From Paralichthys olivaceus (lineage: Eukaryota > Chordata > Actinopteri > Pleuronectiformes > Paralichthyidae), in NCBI RefSeq assembly GCF_024713975.1, contig NC_091115.1, positions 4,558,501 to 4,622,500 on the forward strand: a DNA stretch of 64,000 bases, in the 5' to 3' direction. The notes below the pieces were generated by a model. It searched no databases. It worked only from the letters and a program-made list of their open reading frames with translations, and had not been told where the DNA came from. Numbering within the stretch: position 1 is the first letter of the stretch; each line of letters starts with the position of its first letter. A program made the position numbers and the translations under genes. This document shows, one piece after another, positions 50,640 to 63,558 of the stretch.

Positions 50640-51020
50640 TCCAGACGACTACAGCAGCGGATTGTGCAGCAGATCAAACAGGCTGGCCTGGGGCGCATTA
50701 TATCAGATTTCATTTTGAGTTGAGGCCCTTCATTCATTTCTGACATTTACAGTTGGATTGGTGTACCCCTCTCAGAGGCCTCTTGGCTCTCAGTCTGCAC
50801 TGAGGCCCCACCAGCCACTCTGGAAAAACCCAGTGCATCTGACTTGCATTGCCTGGCTCCACTTGTGTGTTCTGTTTGGCCCGTGCCGTTGGAGGAGGAG
50901 AGCAGGCCAATTACCAGCCGCCGCTCTGAGACCAATATGATGTCATCGTCCCGCTCCGCCATAACAGGCTGCAGATGAGAGGGGCTGGGCCTCTCAGCAG
51001 CCTTATTCGCTTAATGAAAA
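50640..51020. promoter_or_regulatory. Candidate promoter or enhancer with CCAAT, CRE-like and YY1-like sites
   Basis: Within 31 bp lie CCAAT (50932-50936), TGATGTCA (50938-50945) and CCGCCAT (50956-50962, the YY1-type ATGGCGG on the other strand). A homeodomain-like CCAATTACC is at about 50907. The block is GC-richer than its flanks and non-repetitive. A 71-codon frame on the - strand (50962-50747) starts at the ATG inside the YY1-like word but resembles no known protein. Confidence 0.3.
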
Positions 51021-51949
51021 GCAGGAAAGTATTAAAAAAAATCAAATGGTATCGAATATCTGTGAACATTAACATTTTTCTTCATCTTAACTTACTCATT
51101 ATCCATTAAAGTGGCCTCTAATGCATCACAGTGCAGAAGACTGGAGATAGCAAAGATAATAGCTCACTGTTTATCTCATGAGCCAGAGCACCTTGTTTGA
51201 ATAAGACTGATAACAGCCCATGAGAAAACATGGGTATGCCATTATGTATGAAGCGGAAGCTAGTTTTAGAGGCACAACCTTAAATGTGTTATCACTGCGC
51301 CCCACCCGTCAGGACAATCACCTGTTCCATGTGGGTGTTTTGCCCTTTCGTTTTCAGCCACATTCCTTCATTCCTTGAAATGCAATAGGAAGCAACTGTG
51401 TCCTCACACATCTAAGGGGAAAGATTTACAACAACGCGTTGTAAAAGAGTGACAAAGAAAATTCTCCGGCATACTGTTAAAGATGCAGGCCCATGCACTC
51501 AGTCACACTCCAAATGCTTGATTGCTAAAAAACCTGGAGCCTACTTCAGTGCAATACCCCAGAAGGCCTTGCATCCCGAGGAAGTCTTGAAGCCACATCA
51601 GAGAATCTGAGGGGGCCTGTGGGCTGCAACAGATCTCCTCTCATTTCCCCACATACTCCATCTCCAACGCCCACCAACCACACTCTATGTATAGACTCTG
51701 GAGATGATATAAAGCCTGAGCAGATAGCAGGCCACAGCTCAGTATAAACAAGTGGCAGCTTTAACTGTTTAGGTGTGCTCGGCTGTTATGTCCAAAGGGA
51801 AAAATGCATCAGTCTGTATCTGTAGAAAAAACTTTGAGGAGAAAGGTATCTATTATCTTTTGGATCCGGAAGCGTTGCTATCTGTAGTTTTGCATATTGA
51901 GTGAAATGCAAATGATTGGAATAGTCGTTGACATTGTTTCTGTGTGTTT

Positions 51950-52260
51950 AGAATTACGCAGTAGCTTTACTCTGCACGGGTGATCAATTTTGGCTAACAA
52001 GATTAAGAGGCTAACTTTCTAATATCAAGCAGGTGTAATGTTTAGCAAGTTAACCCTCTCAGTTTAGCATGTTAGCACGCTAATATTTGCGAACTAGCAA
52101 CAAAACAAATGGTAGTGTTAATTACTTTGGAGGAAACAAATTACTTACTGATGTGCTGATATTAAACAGATGTGAAGTTTAGCATGTTTTCCATCTTTGT
52201 AAAAGTAACTTAACCTCATCTCCTCCTCACAGCTGAAGATACTTTATCAAAAATATATTG
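51950..52260 (-). repeat. Interspersed repeat rich in GTTAGC words
   Basis: It contains TTTAGCATGTTAGCACGCTA, GCGAACTAGCAACAAAAC and flanking AAGTTTAGCATGTT words. It is probably another decayed copy of the 6170-6550 family. Confidence 0.45.
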
Positions 52261-52599
52261 GTATTTGTAGTGGGAGAGTGAAAAGCCTTGACAGTAAATT
52301 CCTATCTAAATCTTCACAAGCCTAGGTTCAGATACGACTCCAGGGAGGGAGGGCGAAGCGAGGTCAGGCACCTAACCTCAGCATGAGCCGGCAAAGGAAT
52401 GGACTTAATACCTTTACAAATGAAAAAACTATCGTTGTAATAATTCATGATTAATGAACGATAAGAAAAGCTGTGATTTTATTTTCGCTGAAAGTGTAGA
52501 GGTTTAAGAAGCGTTAGCCGTGGGCCTTCATTGCAGTAATTCAATCAGAACAGGACATCCCAAAGGAGTCCCTGAAAATCTGAGGGGTTCCCAGTCGAT

Positions 52600-52760
52600 C
52601 AAAGGGACAAAATGGCTTTTTTGAATCGTGAACTATTGTTTCTGTCTTTTATGCTAAGCTAACTGGCTGCTCACCGTAGCCTTATATGTAATGGGCACTG
52701 AGAGTGGTCAGCTCTGCCAGAAAGCAGAGGTCTATTTCCAAAAATGACAAACTTTTGCTT
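52600..52760 (+). repeat. Interspersed repeat (GCTAAGCTAACTGGCTGCT type), 3' part
   Basis: The words TTTTATGCTAAGCTAACTGG, CTGCTCACCGTAGCCTTATA and GAGAGTGGTCAGCTCT form the second half of a fish repeat. Its first half appears at 60480-60640 and a partial copy at 59430-59630. Confidence 0.55.
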
Positions 52761-55700
52761 GAAGGGTCCAGGAGCCAAAAACTTTGCCAATGACTGTGTT
52801 GTTATGTGTTATGTCTCCCTAATGTCGCTATCAAATAAAAGCAAACAATACCAGAAATGATTGATTTGAGGGGAAACAGACCAGAGCTACCACTTAGACA
52901 TCAAATTCAAAGCTCTGCTCATCCCGTTTGCAGGATTGATGACTTCACTGTCCTAAATTTGAGAAATGAAGGATATACTTTCATCCTCTTTCATGGGGGC
53001 TGACTCCTCTCCGAAGACCCCCACCTTGTCAATGTGTCTTTGGTTCTGTGTCATAGAGACTGTGTGAGCTATGCCCTGCTTCGCATTCCTCTGCCATCCA
53101 ACCTCTGTCCAGCCAGGACTTTCCCACAGAACCCTAAACCCTGTGAATGAGAGTAGACCTTTGTTTCAGGCATTTTTCATCCTGATCCCGGCAACTTCCC
53201 CATGGTGGAATGCAATAGGAATGCCAGCGCCAGCTACCTGGCATTAGAGAGTCTTTGTGCGGAAATAGGAGAGGCTGAAGGAGAGAGCAGGTCAAAGAGG
53301 TTTGACAATGGATAGCTCACTTCTCAAGGTGCCCAGCCCATATTACAGAGCCAGTGAACCTGGGTCAGGCCTCTTAAACATGGCAAGGTGCATCAAGGAG
53401 AAGTGAAAAAAGGCTTTTTTTTTATCTAGACCAGTTTCGCTATGAGCTCTCGTCACAAGATTTTCTCCCACTGTACAAATCATTAACTGGAGCACCGATG
53501 TAGCAACTGATTGGCATGTATACACAAGCACAGCTGAAATGTGTGTCTGCGGCAGTTCACAAGTTGTTGTGAGCTTATCACTGGCTGAGTGCTGGAACGG
53601 TGAGGCACTGGTTACCCTGAAGGTGCAATTCCATTCATTCCTGTATACTGAGAGACCAGCGAAGAAGAATTTTAATTTGAGGGATTGCCATGTGAAGAGG
53701 AGGATTTATTATGATACTGTCTAATAATGTTTAGATGAGTTTTTTACCTCAACAAGTCACAACAAGAGTTAATTTTTGCTATTGGCTTTTGTCTGTTTTT
53801 ATTCTTCAGCTGATTCAAAGCACTGCTTCATCGAAATAAAAACACATCACACCATAAATAACAAATCATTCATACTAGTAGGACCCACGGAGGGGCCACC
53901 AGTGCACAGACATGGTGGAGTGCATGTCAGAGCAGGAGCAAGCTTTGAGGTAGGACGCTCACAAACTGACAGACAGTTACCTGGGCCCGTCAGTACAGCC
54001 ATTTCCCCTGTAACCTGAGTCGCCTGGCTTCCGAGATGATGGCTGATCTTCCCTGGATCCTGTGTCTGATGATAAGCAGCTGAGATAAGGCGCTAACGGA
54101 AGGGTAACGACAGAAGCATGAACACCAGGGTGGAGCATCAGGTCACACTGAGGAGATGCTACATGCGATGACCATTGTTACCAAGGGGCCTCCGCTCACC
54201 TCCTGTGAGAACCGATAACTGCATCCTGCTCCCGAGTCCTCACAGTTGGACGTGCCCTTCATAGTAAATATAAATAACCCAAAAAATAACTGAGATTGAA
54301 TACATATCATTAGCTGCTAAATAGCAGTGTTACTTGCCATTTTGAGTCGACCAAAATGAAAGCGAATCCACCCCAACTGCAGTTCTAGTCCAAACCAAAC
54401 CAGACCAAACTTGAGCTGCCCTTTTTTCTGTGCTGTTCACTTATAGAAGTTTGACTGTTCGACATCCACTTTCCTAGAAAACTCAGCAGATGTTCTATTT
54501 ATTACGCTGCATCTGCCAAGAATCTCGGGGAGGACAACTGAACACGTGAAAAGAGAGGGGAAACTCAGTGTCGACCAGACTCCCCTTCCACCTCCTGAGA
54601 GGAAATTTTATGAACTCACTGGGGAAAGATAAGACTTCTTCCTCGACACGACTCCTCATACTACAAATTCCACTGAAATCGCTGCAGCGTGTTCACAGAC
54701 CAATGCAGCCTATGTGTTTACACCTAAAGCTAACAGATACTTGCCATAATTCACCAGTATGACCTAAATATGAGCCAAGAGCTGCCATTCTGAAACTGGA
54801 GGGAACTAATCACAAATCCAGGTCATAGACAAACATTCCTGGATGGCAGTAGTCAAGGTTTACATCTGAATTTAGGGCCATGTACATAGTGGATTTTTTT
54901 TTTATAGAGAAAGTTGCTGGTAACGTTTTAGTTATATGCTCCTTTATCTGAGTGTTTTTGTATATCAGAGGCACGTTATTCGTGGACATGTGCCTTCAGT
55001 TCTTGTTTGCTATTTACGAAAGCAGACTTCACCATGGCCACCAGGCCTGAGACTGAAAGATAACCATTTCCTATTTGAAACCTCATTATGTAACCAAAGG
55101 AAAGCTGTGTGAGCTGGCTGCCACCCCCGAAGCATTCATGACACTTTTCTGATAGATTCATTTACATAGAATCGGAGCAATACAGAGTCTTGGTTTGGAC
55201 ATTAAAGGAGAAACATCTCCCCTAACAAAGTCGTCTCTTACAGCAAGGCTAAGTGCAAAAGTCCAACTCATTCACAGTCTCGGTTCTAACAAGAAAAGGA
55301 GAAGTGTGTAAAGACAGTGCACAAATGAGTTCCTGTCTACCACTGTAAAAATAAAAACACAGGAAGAAACTTGTGATTTCAGAATGGAACAGACAGCAAA
55401 GAAACTGAGTCATATGTCTGTTTTAAAGAGTAAAACTCATTATGCCATAGGAATGAATAAGACGCATGAAGAAAACTTGTAGAAACTACAAAATAGACAA
55501 AACCGCAATAACTGGCAAAGTATAAACCCTTTAATACCTTTCCATTTAATTCCCCTCTAATTTCTCTGTAATTTGAAAATATCTTATTATATATATTAAT
55601 TTTGTGTCCTATGTTTTTATATATATACTTAAAAAACGCCACAGCAAATTCCTTGTATGTGTAAACCTACTCTGCAATTAACCCTGATTCTAATTAAAGA

Positions 55701-58700
55701 TCAGTATTATTGTTTTACTGTGCAGTTTTGTTGAGTCAAACAACAATAAAATACTTAGTTATATTCTGACTGGTGCTTAAATGTTTGGGCATTTTAAAGG
55801 AAATTAATTTAAGTTTGACCATAGTTATTTTACTAAAACTCCAAAATGCCAATCATCATTGTGCTAGAGGACGAGACGAATCCCTGAAGTCATTAATTCA
55901 TCCTCTACATCCACAAATGTGCAAAACTTAGCAATATATCCAATAGCTGCTGACGCTGTGAAGTGTTGTCCCATCCATCAACCTGGCATTTCCATAGAGC
56001 CAAGCAATGAGAAGAGCTAAAAAATTATAATACAACCTTTGTATCTTTGCCAGCCAGTTCACAGTTCAACTCCACTGCTTCCTTACTGCTCCCTGCCTGT
56101 GTATGAACAGCATGAGGCTTCTTCTTTGACACAGAATGACATTATTATTGGAGATCATCAAAATATAGACCGAGGGCTGGAATACTGCTTTGCCATGAGT
56201 TGCATTTGAAGAAAAAAAATCAAGTCAGGCACAAGGCATTTATCTCAGCCTGTGAAATCCTCCACAAAAAAGGGAAAATTTAAGAGTGGTTCTCACATAG
56301 CCAAATTCCATTTTCTCCTCGACGCATCAGCGGTGTGCTCACCTAGTAACTGGTAAACACACATCAACAATGACGAAAAAGCATTAATGAACCTAGAGAT
56401 ATTCTCCAAAGAAAACAGTCTTAAGTGTTGCCACACGGCAAAGTCTGAACAATATCCCTGCTTCCACAGCCTATGTGTCTGCTTCAGCTGGGGGTTTGCT
56501 AATTTATTGTGTCAATCACTATCACTGCTGGAGAAATTCACAATACAACTGAAGGCAGTCTTCGCGAGCTGGTTAACACCTGACCGAGATAAAGGGCTGA
56601 AACTAAATTGGAGAGACTATGATCTGCCGTAAAGTGTCAGTATAACCACGTCCAGGGGCCAGAGCTCAACCTCAAACAATAGAGGCCGAGACCTCAGGCA
56701 TGTGTGACACGTGTTTGAAAAGAAACTGAAACGTCCAGACGCTCAGTCAGGTTTTACAGGCTAAATGTGGCCTTTGGCATGTTGCCGCCTCGATAGTGTC
56801 TGCAGGGGTCAATGTCAGGGTTGTGCTGGGCAGGTGCTCGTCAAACCCGAACCCTGACACATGGTCGAAACAACATGAATAAGTAATCAATGCCCCACAA
56901 AGAGAATAATGAGCTCCCTGGATATGTGTGTGTAATACTTTATTCAGATTCTAATGTTGTGGTTGGGTATCAGGGATGTATATACCCAACACCAAGTACT
57001 ACCAGGCACTGACCAAGAGTATATTTACTGAACTTATAAGGCACATACACTTTTGAGGTTATAAAAGTTTGTGCTACTTTGCTTCCACTAAGTTCCAGCT
57101 AAACATATTGTACTTTTCAATCTAACACACATATCTATTAGATCATCAACAATCATCCAAGAATGAATGTTACAGTTTGTAGATTAAACTACAAATAAAA
57201 TGTTTAAAGTAGGTTCAGCTCTTCTCGACTATTGACCAGCTGATGTAATAATGTGATGTATAAAAACTCAGTATGCTAAAAGGTGCTATTCAGCATTATG
57301 GTAGTTTAAATATATATTTTTGCCACTTCTTCAATACTTATATGTTTTATTTTGATAATAATATTTCACTCTCAGTGCTTCTAGCTGTTTTTGGTCTCTA
57401 CCAAGCCCTGAGGGAAATGTGGCTCATCGCTCATCTTTGTCAAAAAGCAAATGTTTGTTTGTTATCTTAAGTTCGGTGCTAGGCAGGTAGCGTTCCGATG
57501 GATTTCCTGAATCATTTAAAGTGAAACTTCTCAGTAAGACTGAGGCAAAACAGTAACGTTGCCAGCCAGAAAAAAAAAACTGTGGTGAAAAACGGTCGAA
57601 AACTTTATGGAGTTGAAGGGAACTGCAGACTTGGATGATGATTCTTTGTAGTTTCATTACGAAGAGTCCCCCCAGTCCTTACACGTTATAGTAATTTCAT
57701 GCAGTAAAATAAAGAAATACTCTATAGCTGAAATATCTGAGTACTTCTAAACACAGATAAATCCATCTTTAAATCCACCTAAAGTGCCTCGAGTTATATC
57801 ATTTCTTATTGTGAAAAAAATGAAACTGCCCTCTTAGTTTACATACATTAACAATCTTTATTATCATGACTGGTTCCAGCGTCACACAAGTCAGAAAATG
57901 TAATGTCACGCCACAAACACAATTCAAAACACCAAACCACATCTCTGACACTGCCTCAAGTCTAGACACATAACACACATATCTAGTCCGGGTCTTTAGT
58001 CTCAATGTGGGAGGAAGATAACACCTATGCAGAAAGCAGCTCCTATGCTACATGGCAGTGAGATGACTAAGCACGGGGCCTGCTGCCTGTGGCACTGTGC
58101 AGGCATGTTCCATTCTGTCAGAGCTCTGCAGCACATAGGCACCATTTCACACGGTCCCCCTGAATCCTGGCCAAACGAGTGGGAACTTTAGAGGCTGTGC
58201 TGACAGCCTATACCGAGCACTCAAGCGCTGTGGTTACAACTGCAACGTTTAAACTCCTTTCATTGTGAGATGGTCTCTGCAATGCATTTTATAAACAAAT
58301 ACATACAGATCTAAAGTGCATACATTCTGAGCTCAGGTGGTGGAGAGATGTGCTGGTGTTGGTGCGTCGCCAAAAGACAAAAAGATGAAGGTGTTAAAAT
58401 TGGTTTTGTAATAGCAGGTAAAAGGAATATAGATAGTTAGAGGTAGTGATAAAATACAATAAATAGTGAGATGTTGATTTGATTTTTTTGTTGTTGATGT
58501 TTTTTGGCCGCCCCAAATCAGACAGAATCACTTCATTGTTCTTCATGAGTGACTAACACATTTAACCGCAGTGTGAAAATGAGCACTGAGCCCTATTGCA
58601 GGTATTTCCCCTCAAACAGTGAACATCTAAGCTAAGCATTCTCTTCAAACCACCCCCCCAGTATCAGTGAGCACGTTCACATTGTGTGTGGTCTGAGTGG

Positions 58701-58918
58701 AAAACCCAATAGTGTTTCAAGTCTTGAACGCCACCTACTGTTGTCTGGCAGAAATTACGATGCTGGTGTAAAATACACAGTACCTGCAGTATTTCTGAGG
58801 TCACACAAAACATTTAATCAGTCGCTATTTTACAATAATTATTTGAAGCAAATAAGTATTTAATTCATTAAATTCATGTAGTTTCCATCTCAGACCAATA
58901 TTGAACCTCATCTCACAC
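52761..58918. other. Gene-free interval downstream of usp18
   Basis: No exon was recognised. It contains A/T-rich DNA (55560-55640, 57000-57400) and the probable usp18 3' UTR near its right end, but I could not fix a polyadenylation site. Confidence 0.4.
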
Positions 58919-61900
58919 TCATCCGGAGAAGTCAGGTTGTCGTCCTTCCTCTTTTGAACCTCTTCTGTACATTAACATGTATGCTGTGTCGCTGTAATAA
59001 CAAGACAGAGATGTATCAAACAAAGTTGTGCCTCTCAGACACGGGGCAGGAAAAAGGATGAAAGGGACAAAAGATTTACCAGACATAAAAAGTGAAAATA
59101 TAACGACCAGGTGTTTGGGAAAAAGATGTTTGTTGTTGAAAGACAAGAAAGACAAGATGGATTTCCTCTGTTTAGAAGTTCAAAAGTTTAAAAAGCCCTC
59201 GCTGCAAAAACACGGCCACCTTTAGTCTTTAATCCTCCCTGAGGAACAGACAATAAGGCTTTGTCTTAAGACTGTTTCCGCAAGTAGGAAGATGAAAGCT
59301 CCATGATGTCAGTGGAAGTCAAGCAGTGGCTTTAAATGTTGTTGATGAAAATCTTAAATTCAACCCTAAAAAGCCGCTGGAGGCTGGTTGAAGCAGAATA
59401 TTTAAGTGACCTTCACTAAAGCTGACAATTTTGAGAAATGCACATTTTGATCAACTATTAGAAAGTTGAGAAAGATCGTCAAGATATCGTTATATCTACA
59501 AATTGTGCTACCAAACATGAACATGTAATTGTAAAATAACTCTATGATAAGTGGCTGTGGCTTATAGCTTCATGTTTAACGTACAGATACACTTGAATCA
59601 ATCTTGTCCTCCTTTAGAGAGAAAGTGAAAAGGCCTTTACAAGAACAGACATACCCATGAGATCTTCCATATGCTCTCTGCACTTGTTCCCAGGAGACCT
59701 GTGTGTTGAAATAAAAAGCCAGAATTAGTTACAAACTTGCATAATAAACAATTAAGAGTAATACAAAACCTTCAACAAGCAGGAGTAAAACTTACTTCAC
59801 ATCTGTACATCATAATGAAGTAGAGTCAGGAATAACCTGCATTCAAATGGGGGATATTTTGTCTTATTGAACAAACCTGCTCGATGTGGCTGTCGTCTGC
59901 ATAGTACCAGAGCTGGCTCACCCTATGACGAACATAGGCAGTGTAGTGCCCGAACGCTGCACCACCAGAGTGCACTACCACGGCATACAAAGTGTAGTTG
60001 CACTCATTCTAGAAGAAGAAATAAACTTTTAGATGACAAAAAAACAGTATCCAGATAGTGCATAGGAAATACAAGTACCTGGGCAAAGTCTGCGGAGAAT
60101 CCATCTCCAACGGTCTGAGAGATGTCAAAGGTCTCTGGAAAGGTCACCCTGCAATCAAGTTTTCTGATGTAACCATTGCTGTTCCGAAACCGCTTCAGGT
60201 GCACGCACAAGATATGAGGCAAGGAGATCAGTTTGACACCCTGAGAGACACAATTTAATGTATCAGTGGACGATCGCGTTAGTTAATATCTTCGGGTCAC
60301 GTCTGATCCACACCTCACCCGTTTAGACGGAGTCTTGCTTCCACATTGTGGACAAAAGCAGCTATTTCTGCCCCTTAACTCCTGATCCTCAAGGAAGGAC
60401 GATATGCAACCTTCCTGAAAAAGAAATATTGTAAAATCTTTTAAATTTTCTTTCTTAACGACAGTTTGATTAAAGAATCAAGACCACTTTCACATCTGGA
60501 CAGTCAGTATCAGCAGCTGGTTAGCTTAGCTTAGCGTAAAGACTGGAAAACACTAGCCTGGTTCAGTCAATAAGTTAAAAACTGTACACTTTTGTTTACG
60601 GGTGGTTTAAACAGCCGAGATATGATTCAGCAAGTGAGAGTTAAGAGGTGCCAAGCTAAGCTAATTCACAATAACTCATACCTGCTGCACAGACATGAGT
60701 CAATCCTCTCGTCAATTTCATGGCAAAAATTCTCATTGTTTAAAACTATGCACAGACAAAGAAACTGCACCAGAGAGTCGTGATCTTCCTTCACATGCAG
60801 AGGCAGGTTGAGCAGGAAGCTGGTCTGAGTCTGGACGGAGCTGCACACCAAACACTGCAGGTGAGTCTCCACAGAAACCTTGTACAGCCCCTGGATTTGA
60901 AGAGCCTGGCGGAGGAAACACAGGTTAGCAGACATATCACACATACCAGGTAGAAAAAGTCAGAATACTAAAGGTTACAGGCCGACCAGCGCTTTGTTGT
61001 CCATCTGTTGCTGTATGAAGTTCAGGATGGAGAGGAAGACTTCATCGCCGTCATGCTGTACACTAACTACAAAACATTTTCACGGTCACAATGAGAAATA
61101 AACAACAGTGTGAGACGTTGACTGTGTGAATCTGTGCGGCTCTTACGTCGAACGCGGTTTCTGTCCAGACAGTGAAGGAAGTCTCGATGGGGAACGTGCT
61201 GCGGGAGGTCGCTCCTCATGGCTGCGAGAACTCTCTTCAACTGCAGGGGGACGTTATGAATGTCCCCTCTCACACCAGCTGTATCCCACCTTTGTGCAGT
61301 TTGATAAACCATCATCAATCTTCATTCATTTAACAATTAAGAATTGAATGAGGCATGAAGTTTCATTTAATTCTCTCAACCTAAATGTGGGAGGTCACAC
61401 AAGATAATAACATGTACATATATTCACTAAAATCAGGATTTACCACTTTGCTCTGAGGCATCGCTTCCTTGTAGGTCAGCAATGTAAACATACAACTTCA
61501 TTTTCTTACTGTTCCAGCAGGTCTGATACCTCCCAGGTCGCAGAGAGGGTCTGCAGCAAGGTGTTGACGCAGCAGGACAGATTGTAGTTGGCGAGACCTC
61601 TCATTCCTGGAACAGACCACTGAAAATATTAAAAATGGATGAAAGTAGCATATTATCCATGTTTGGATTCACCTGCAATACTGTCAATACTGTAACACAC
61701 AACACCAAAGGTTTATATAAAATGTCTTTAGGTGAATATTTCTTTTACTCGCTCCATTTAGAAAACATCACTTTACAGGAAACACACAACTGAGAAACAG
61801 AAACACCTGTATGACGAAGCAACAAATATCTAAACACAGACACAACGTCATAAACAAACTGTAAAGTTGCATTACACAACAGCAGTGTGCAATGGAACAC

Positions 61901-62222
61901 ATAGCTAATGCATTACAGTGCAATAAAACAATATCAATCATTTATAGTCGTGTTTAAGCAATTTAACAAAGATTCAGTATATATCCGTTTGATTCTTATA
62001 TTGATTTAATCTTTGCAGTGTATCTTTATCTTGACGTAATATTTGGAAATATCGTCCAGCCCTAAGTGTACAAGAGATTCAATTTGTCTGTAAAGTATTT
62101 ATAAAAATCACATTCAGCATCAAACCACCATCATCACACAGGAGAAAGCTGTAAGTCCTCTCACCGTACTCACGGTCCCGACCTATAAATGACGAATACA
62201 ACCTGTACATCCCGGACAACAT
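58919..62222 (-). CDS. usp18: Ubl carboxyl-terminal hydrolase 18 (usp18), complete, 10 exons
   Basis: USP18 removes ISG15 from conjugates and dampens type I interferon receptor signalling. Exons on the - strand are 62222-62174, 61606-61510, 61289-61147, 61066-60987, 60905-60771, 60414-60319, 60240-60079, 60008-59877, 59698-59655 and 58991-58919, totalling 1011 nt or 336 aa; human has 372 aa with a longer N-terminus. The start MLSGMYRLYSSF is the only reasonable first exon found. The Cys box GLANYNLSCCVNTLLQ gives nucleophile C28 and oxyanion N23. QHDGDEVF follows; zinc ligands are C141/C144 (CLVC) and C189/C192 (CFCPQC). LPHILCVHLKRF leads to the His box SGGAAFGHYTAY with H275 and then YYADDS (D293). 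The C-terminus has DTAYMLMYRR. The exon 4 donor (GTCGGC) and exon 5 donor (GTGCAG) are weak but are forced by frame. The next gene, pex26, is on the same strand, as in the human USP18-PEX26 neighbourhood. Confidence 0.93.
59430..59630 (+). repeat. Repeat fragment in last usp18 intron
   Basis: It contains GACAATTTTGAGAAATGCAC and AAGTGGCTGTGGCTTATAGC with GTACAGATACACTTGAATCA, matching the ordered words of the 52600-52760 family. Confidence 0.45.
60480..60640 (+). repeat. Interspersed repeat (TTAGCTTAGCTTAGCGTAAA type) in usp18 intron 5
   Basis: CAGCAGCTGGTTAGCTTAGC is followed by GCGTAAAGACTGGAAAACAC and CTAGCCTGGTTCAGTC, the first half of a widespread fish repeat. Confidence 0.6.
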
Positions 62223-62355
62223 GAGGTCGGGCTTCACTTCTTCTCCACGGAACAGGACTCGAACGTTGCTTGTGATTTTTAAATCGCCTGTCTGAGTGAA
62301 TCGTTCGTCTCTCGTTTCCCAGTAAACGTCACATCCACAGCAGCTTCACAGGATC

Positions 62356-62393
62356 AGTTTCACTTTGCAGCTCCGTTCACAGAAAACGAAACC
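62356..62393. promoter_or_regulatory. Two interferon-stimulated response element-like sites upstream of usp18
   Basis: GAAAACGAAACC at 62382-62393 fits the ISRE core GAAANNGAAA exactly. AGTTTCACTTTGC at 62356-62368 fits the reverse form with one core mismatch. They lie about 135-170 bp upstream of the usp18 start codon, and pex26 transcription also runs towards them. They are consistent with interferon induction, which is established for USP18. Confidence 0.6.
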
Positions 62394-63558
62394 TAACAGC
62401 CGCCATGCGCGGATTTCAGTGACACGTTTCATTCAACTGAATGAGCGTTTTGTGACGATTGCTCAATTTACTTTCCTACAAAGAGTGAAACTTAAATTAA
62501 ATAGCGTTAAACTGGGTTTCATTTATAGCAGCGTGGTGTTGTGATGTAATATTCGCCATTGTCGAGATTAGACTGGATTTTTTTCCAATGGGAAATTTAG
62601 CCGATATTATGACTGATGTGATTTCAATAGATTTTAATTTCGAAATTCTATCATATTTAATAGTTAAATTCCATAAATGAGTCCTGATGTTTGTTCACTT
62701 GTGGATATCCTCAATAATCAGGTTTAATTAATACATTTTATTTCAAGTTTTCCCCTTTCTTTGTTTTACCTTTCACCCCAAGTCTGATTAACTCCTAAAA
62801 TCTATAAAACACACAACTTGACTAAGATTTGTATTTATTGTATTCATTGTCATATTCTGTCACCCATCATTTGTATGTCTTACATTGACATTTTGATGAC
62901 ACGTGTTGTGTTGATCCTTTATTATTTCTTCATCATTCTGAGTTATAAGTGGTGCAGGAACTGCTGCTCCTTTAAAATCTGGTTAAATAAAGTTATTGTT
63001 ATGATCAAGAGGGGGTTGTCTTCATAAGAAAATATGTTATTGACAGCAACAAAAAAAACTGTGGTTTCAAACTAAAAATGTACAAATATGCATAAAACAT
63101 GTGTTTTTCTCTGTTTGTTGATCCAACTGATTATTTGTTTTCATAGGTATGATGACGCCACAATGCCCAACAGCCCGGTTAAATTAAATCAAGTCGCACC
63201 AAACTGCACACATTCATACATCTCCCAAATGTGCCTAATTTTTTCATCCAGATTCATAAATGATTCCCTAGTGAGAATGTCAAAAACAATCTCGCAACGT
63301 TAAAGAAAGTGAAAAGTGCCTCTTACAGGCCAAAATATAATTAGTTCTTTCTTAGCCCTTGTCTCATCCTTCCACCAAGTTTTGTGTAAATCTGTGCATA
63401 GTTTTCCAAAATCCTGCTGCAAACAAACAAACCAAACAATCAACCTGATTGGGACAAAAGCATAAGCTCCTAAGTGGAGTTAACTAAGACATCTGCTCTT
63501 ACTAAAACATAGAAATGTGTCACAACTATGGACAAAACACAAAGTGTTTTTTAGTCTT
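62394..63558. other. usp18/pex26 intergenic interval, probable pex26 3' UTR
   Basis: No exon was recognised. The left part is AT-rich. The right part holds the repeat at 63150-63440 and, nearest the pex26 stop codon, probable 3' UTR. Confidence 0.45.
63150..63440 (-). repeat. Interspersed teleost repeat, reverse copy
   Basis: It contains AAATTAAATCAAGTCGCACC, GTTAAAGAAAGTGAAAAGTG, CATCCTTCCACCAAGTTTTG and AATCCTGCTGCAAACAAACA. On the other strand these match the copy at 25250-25420 in tigar intron 3. Confidence 0.6.

Noticed and set aside
50747-50962. 71-codon frame starting MAERDDDIILVSERR
   Set aside because: The start looks protein-like, but there is no known family, no splice context and no further support. 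It is kept only as part of the candidate promoter observation.
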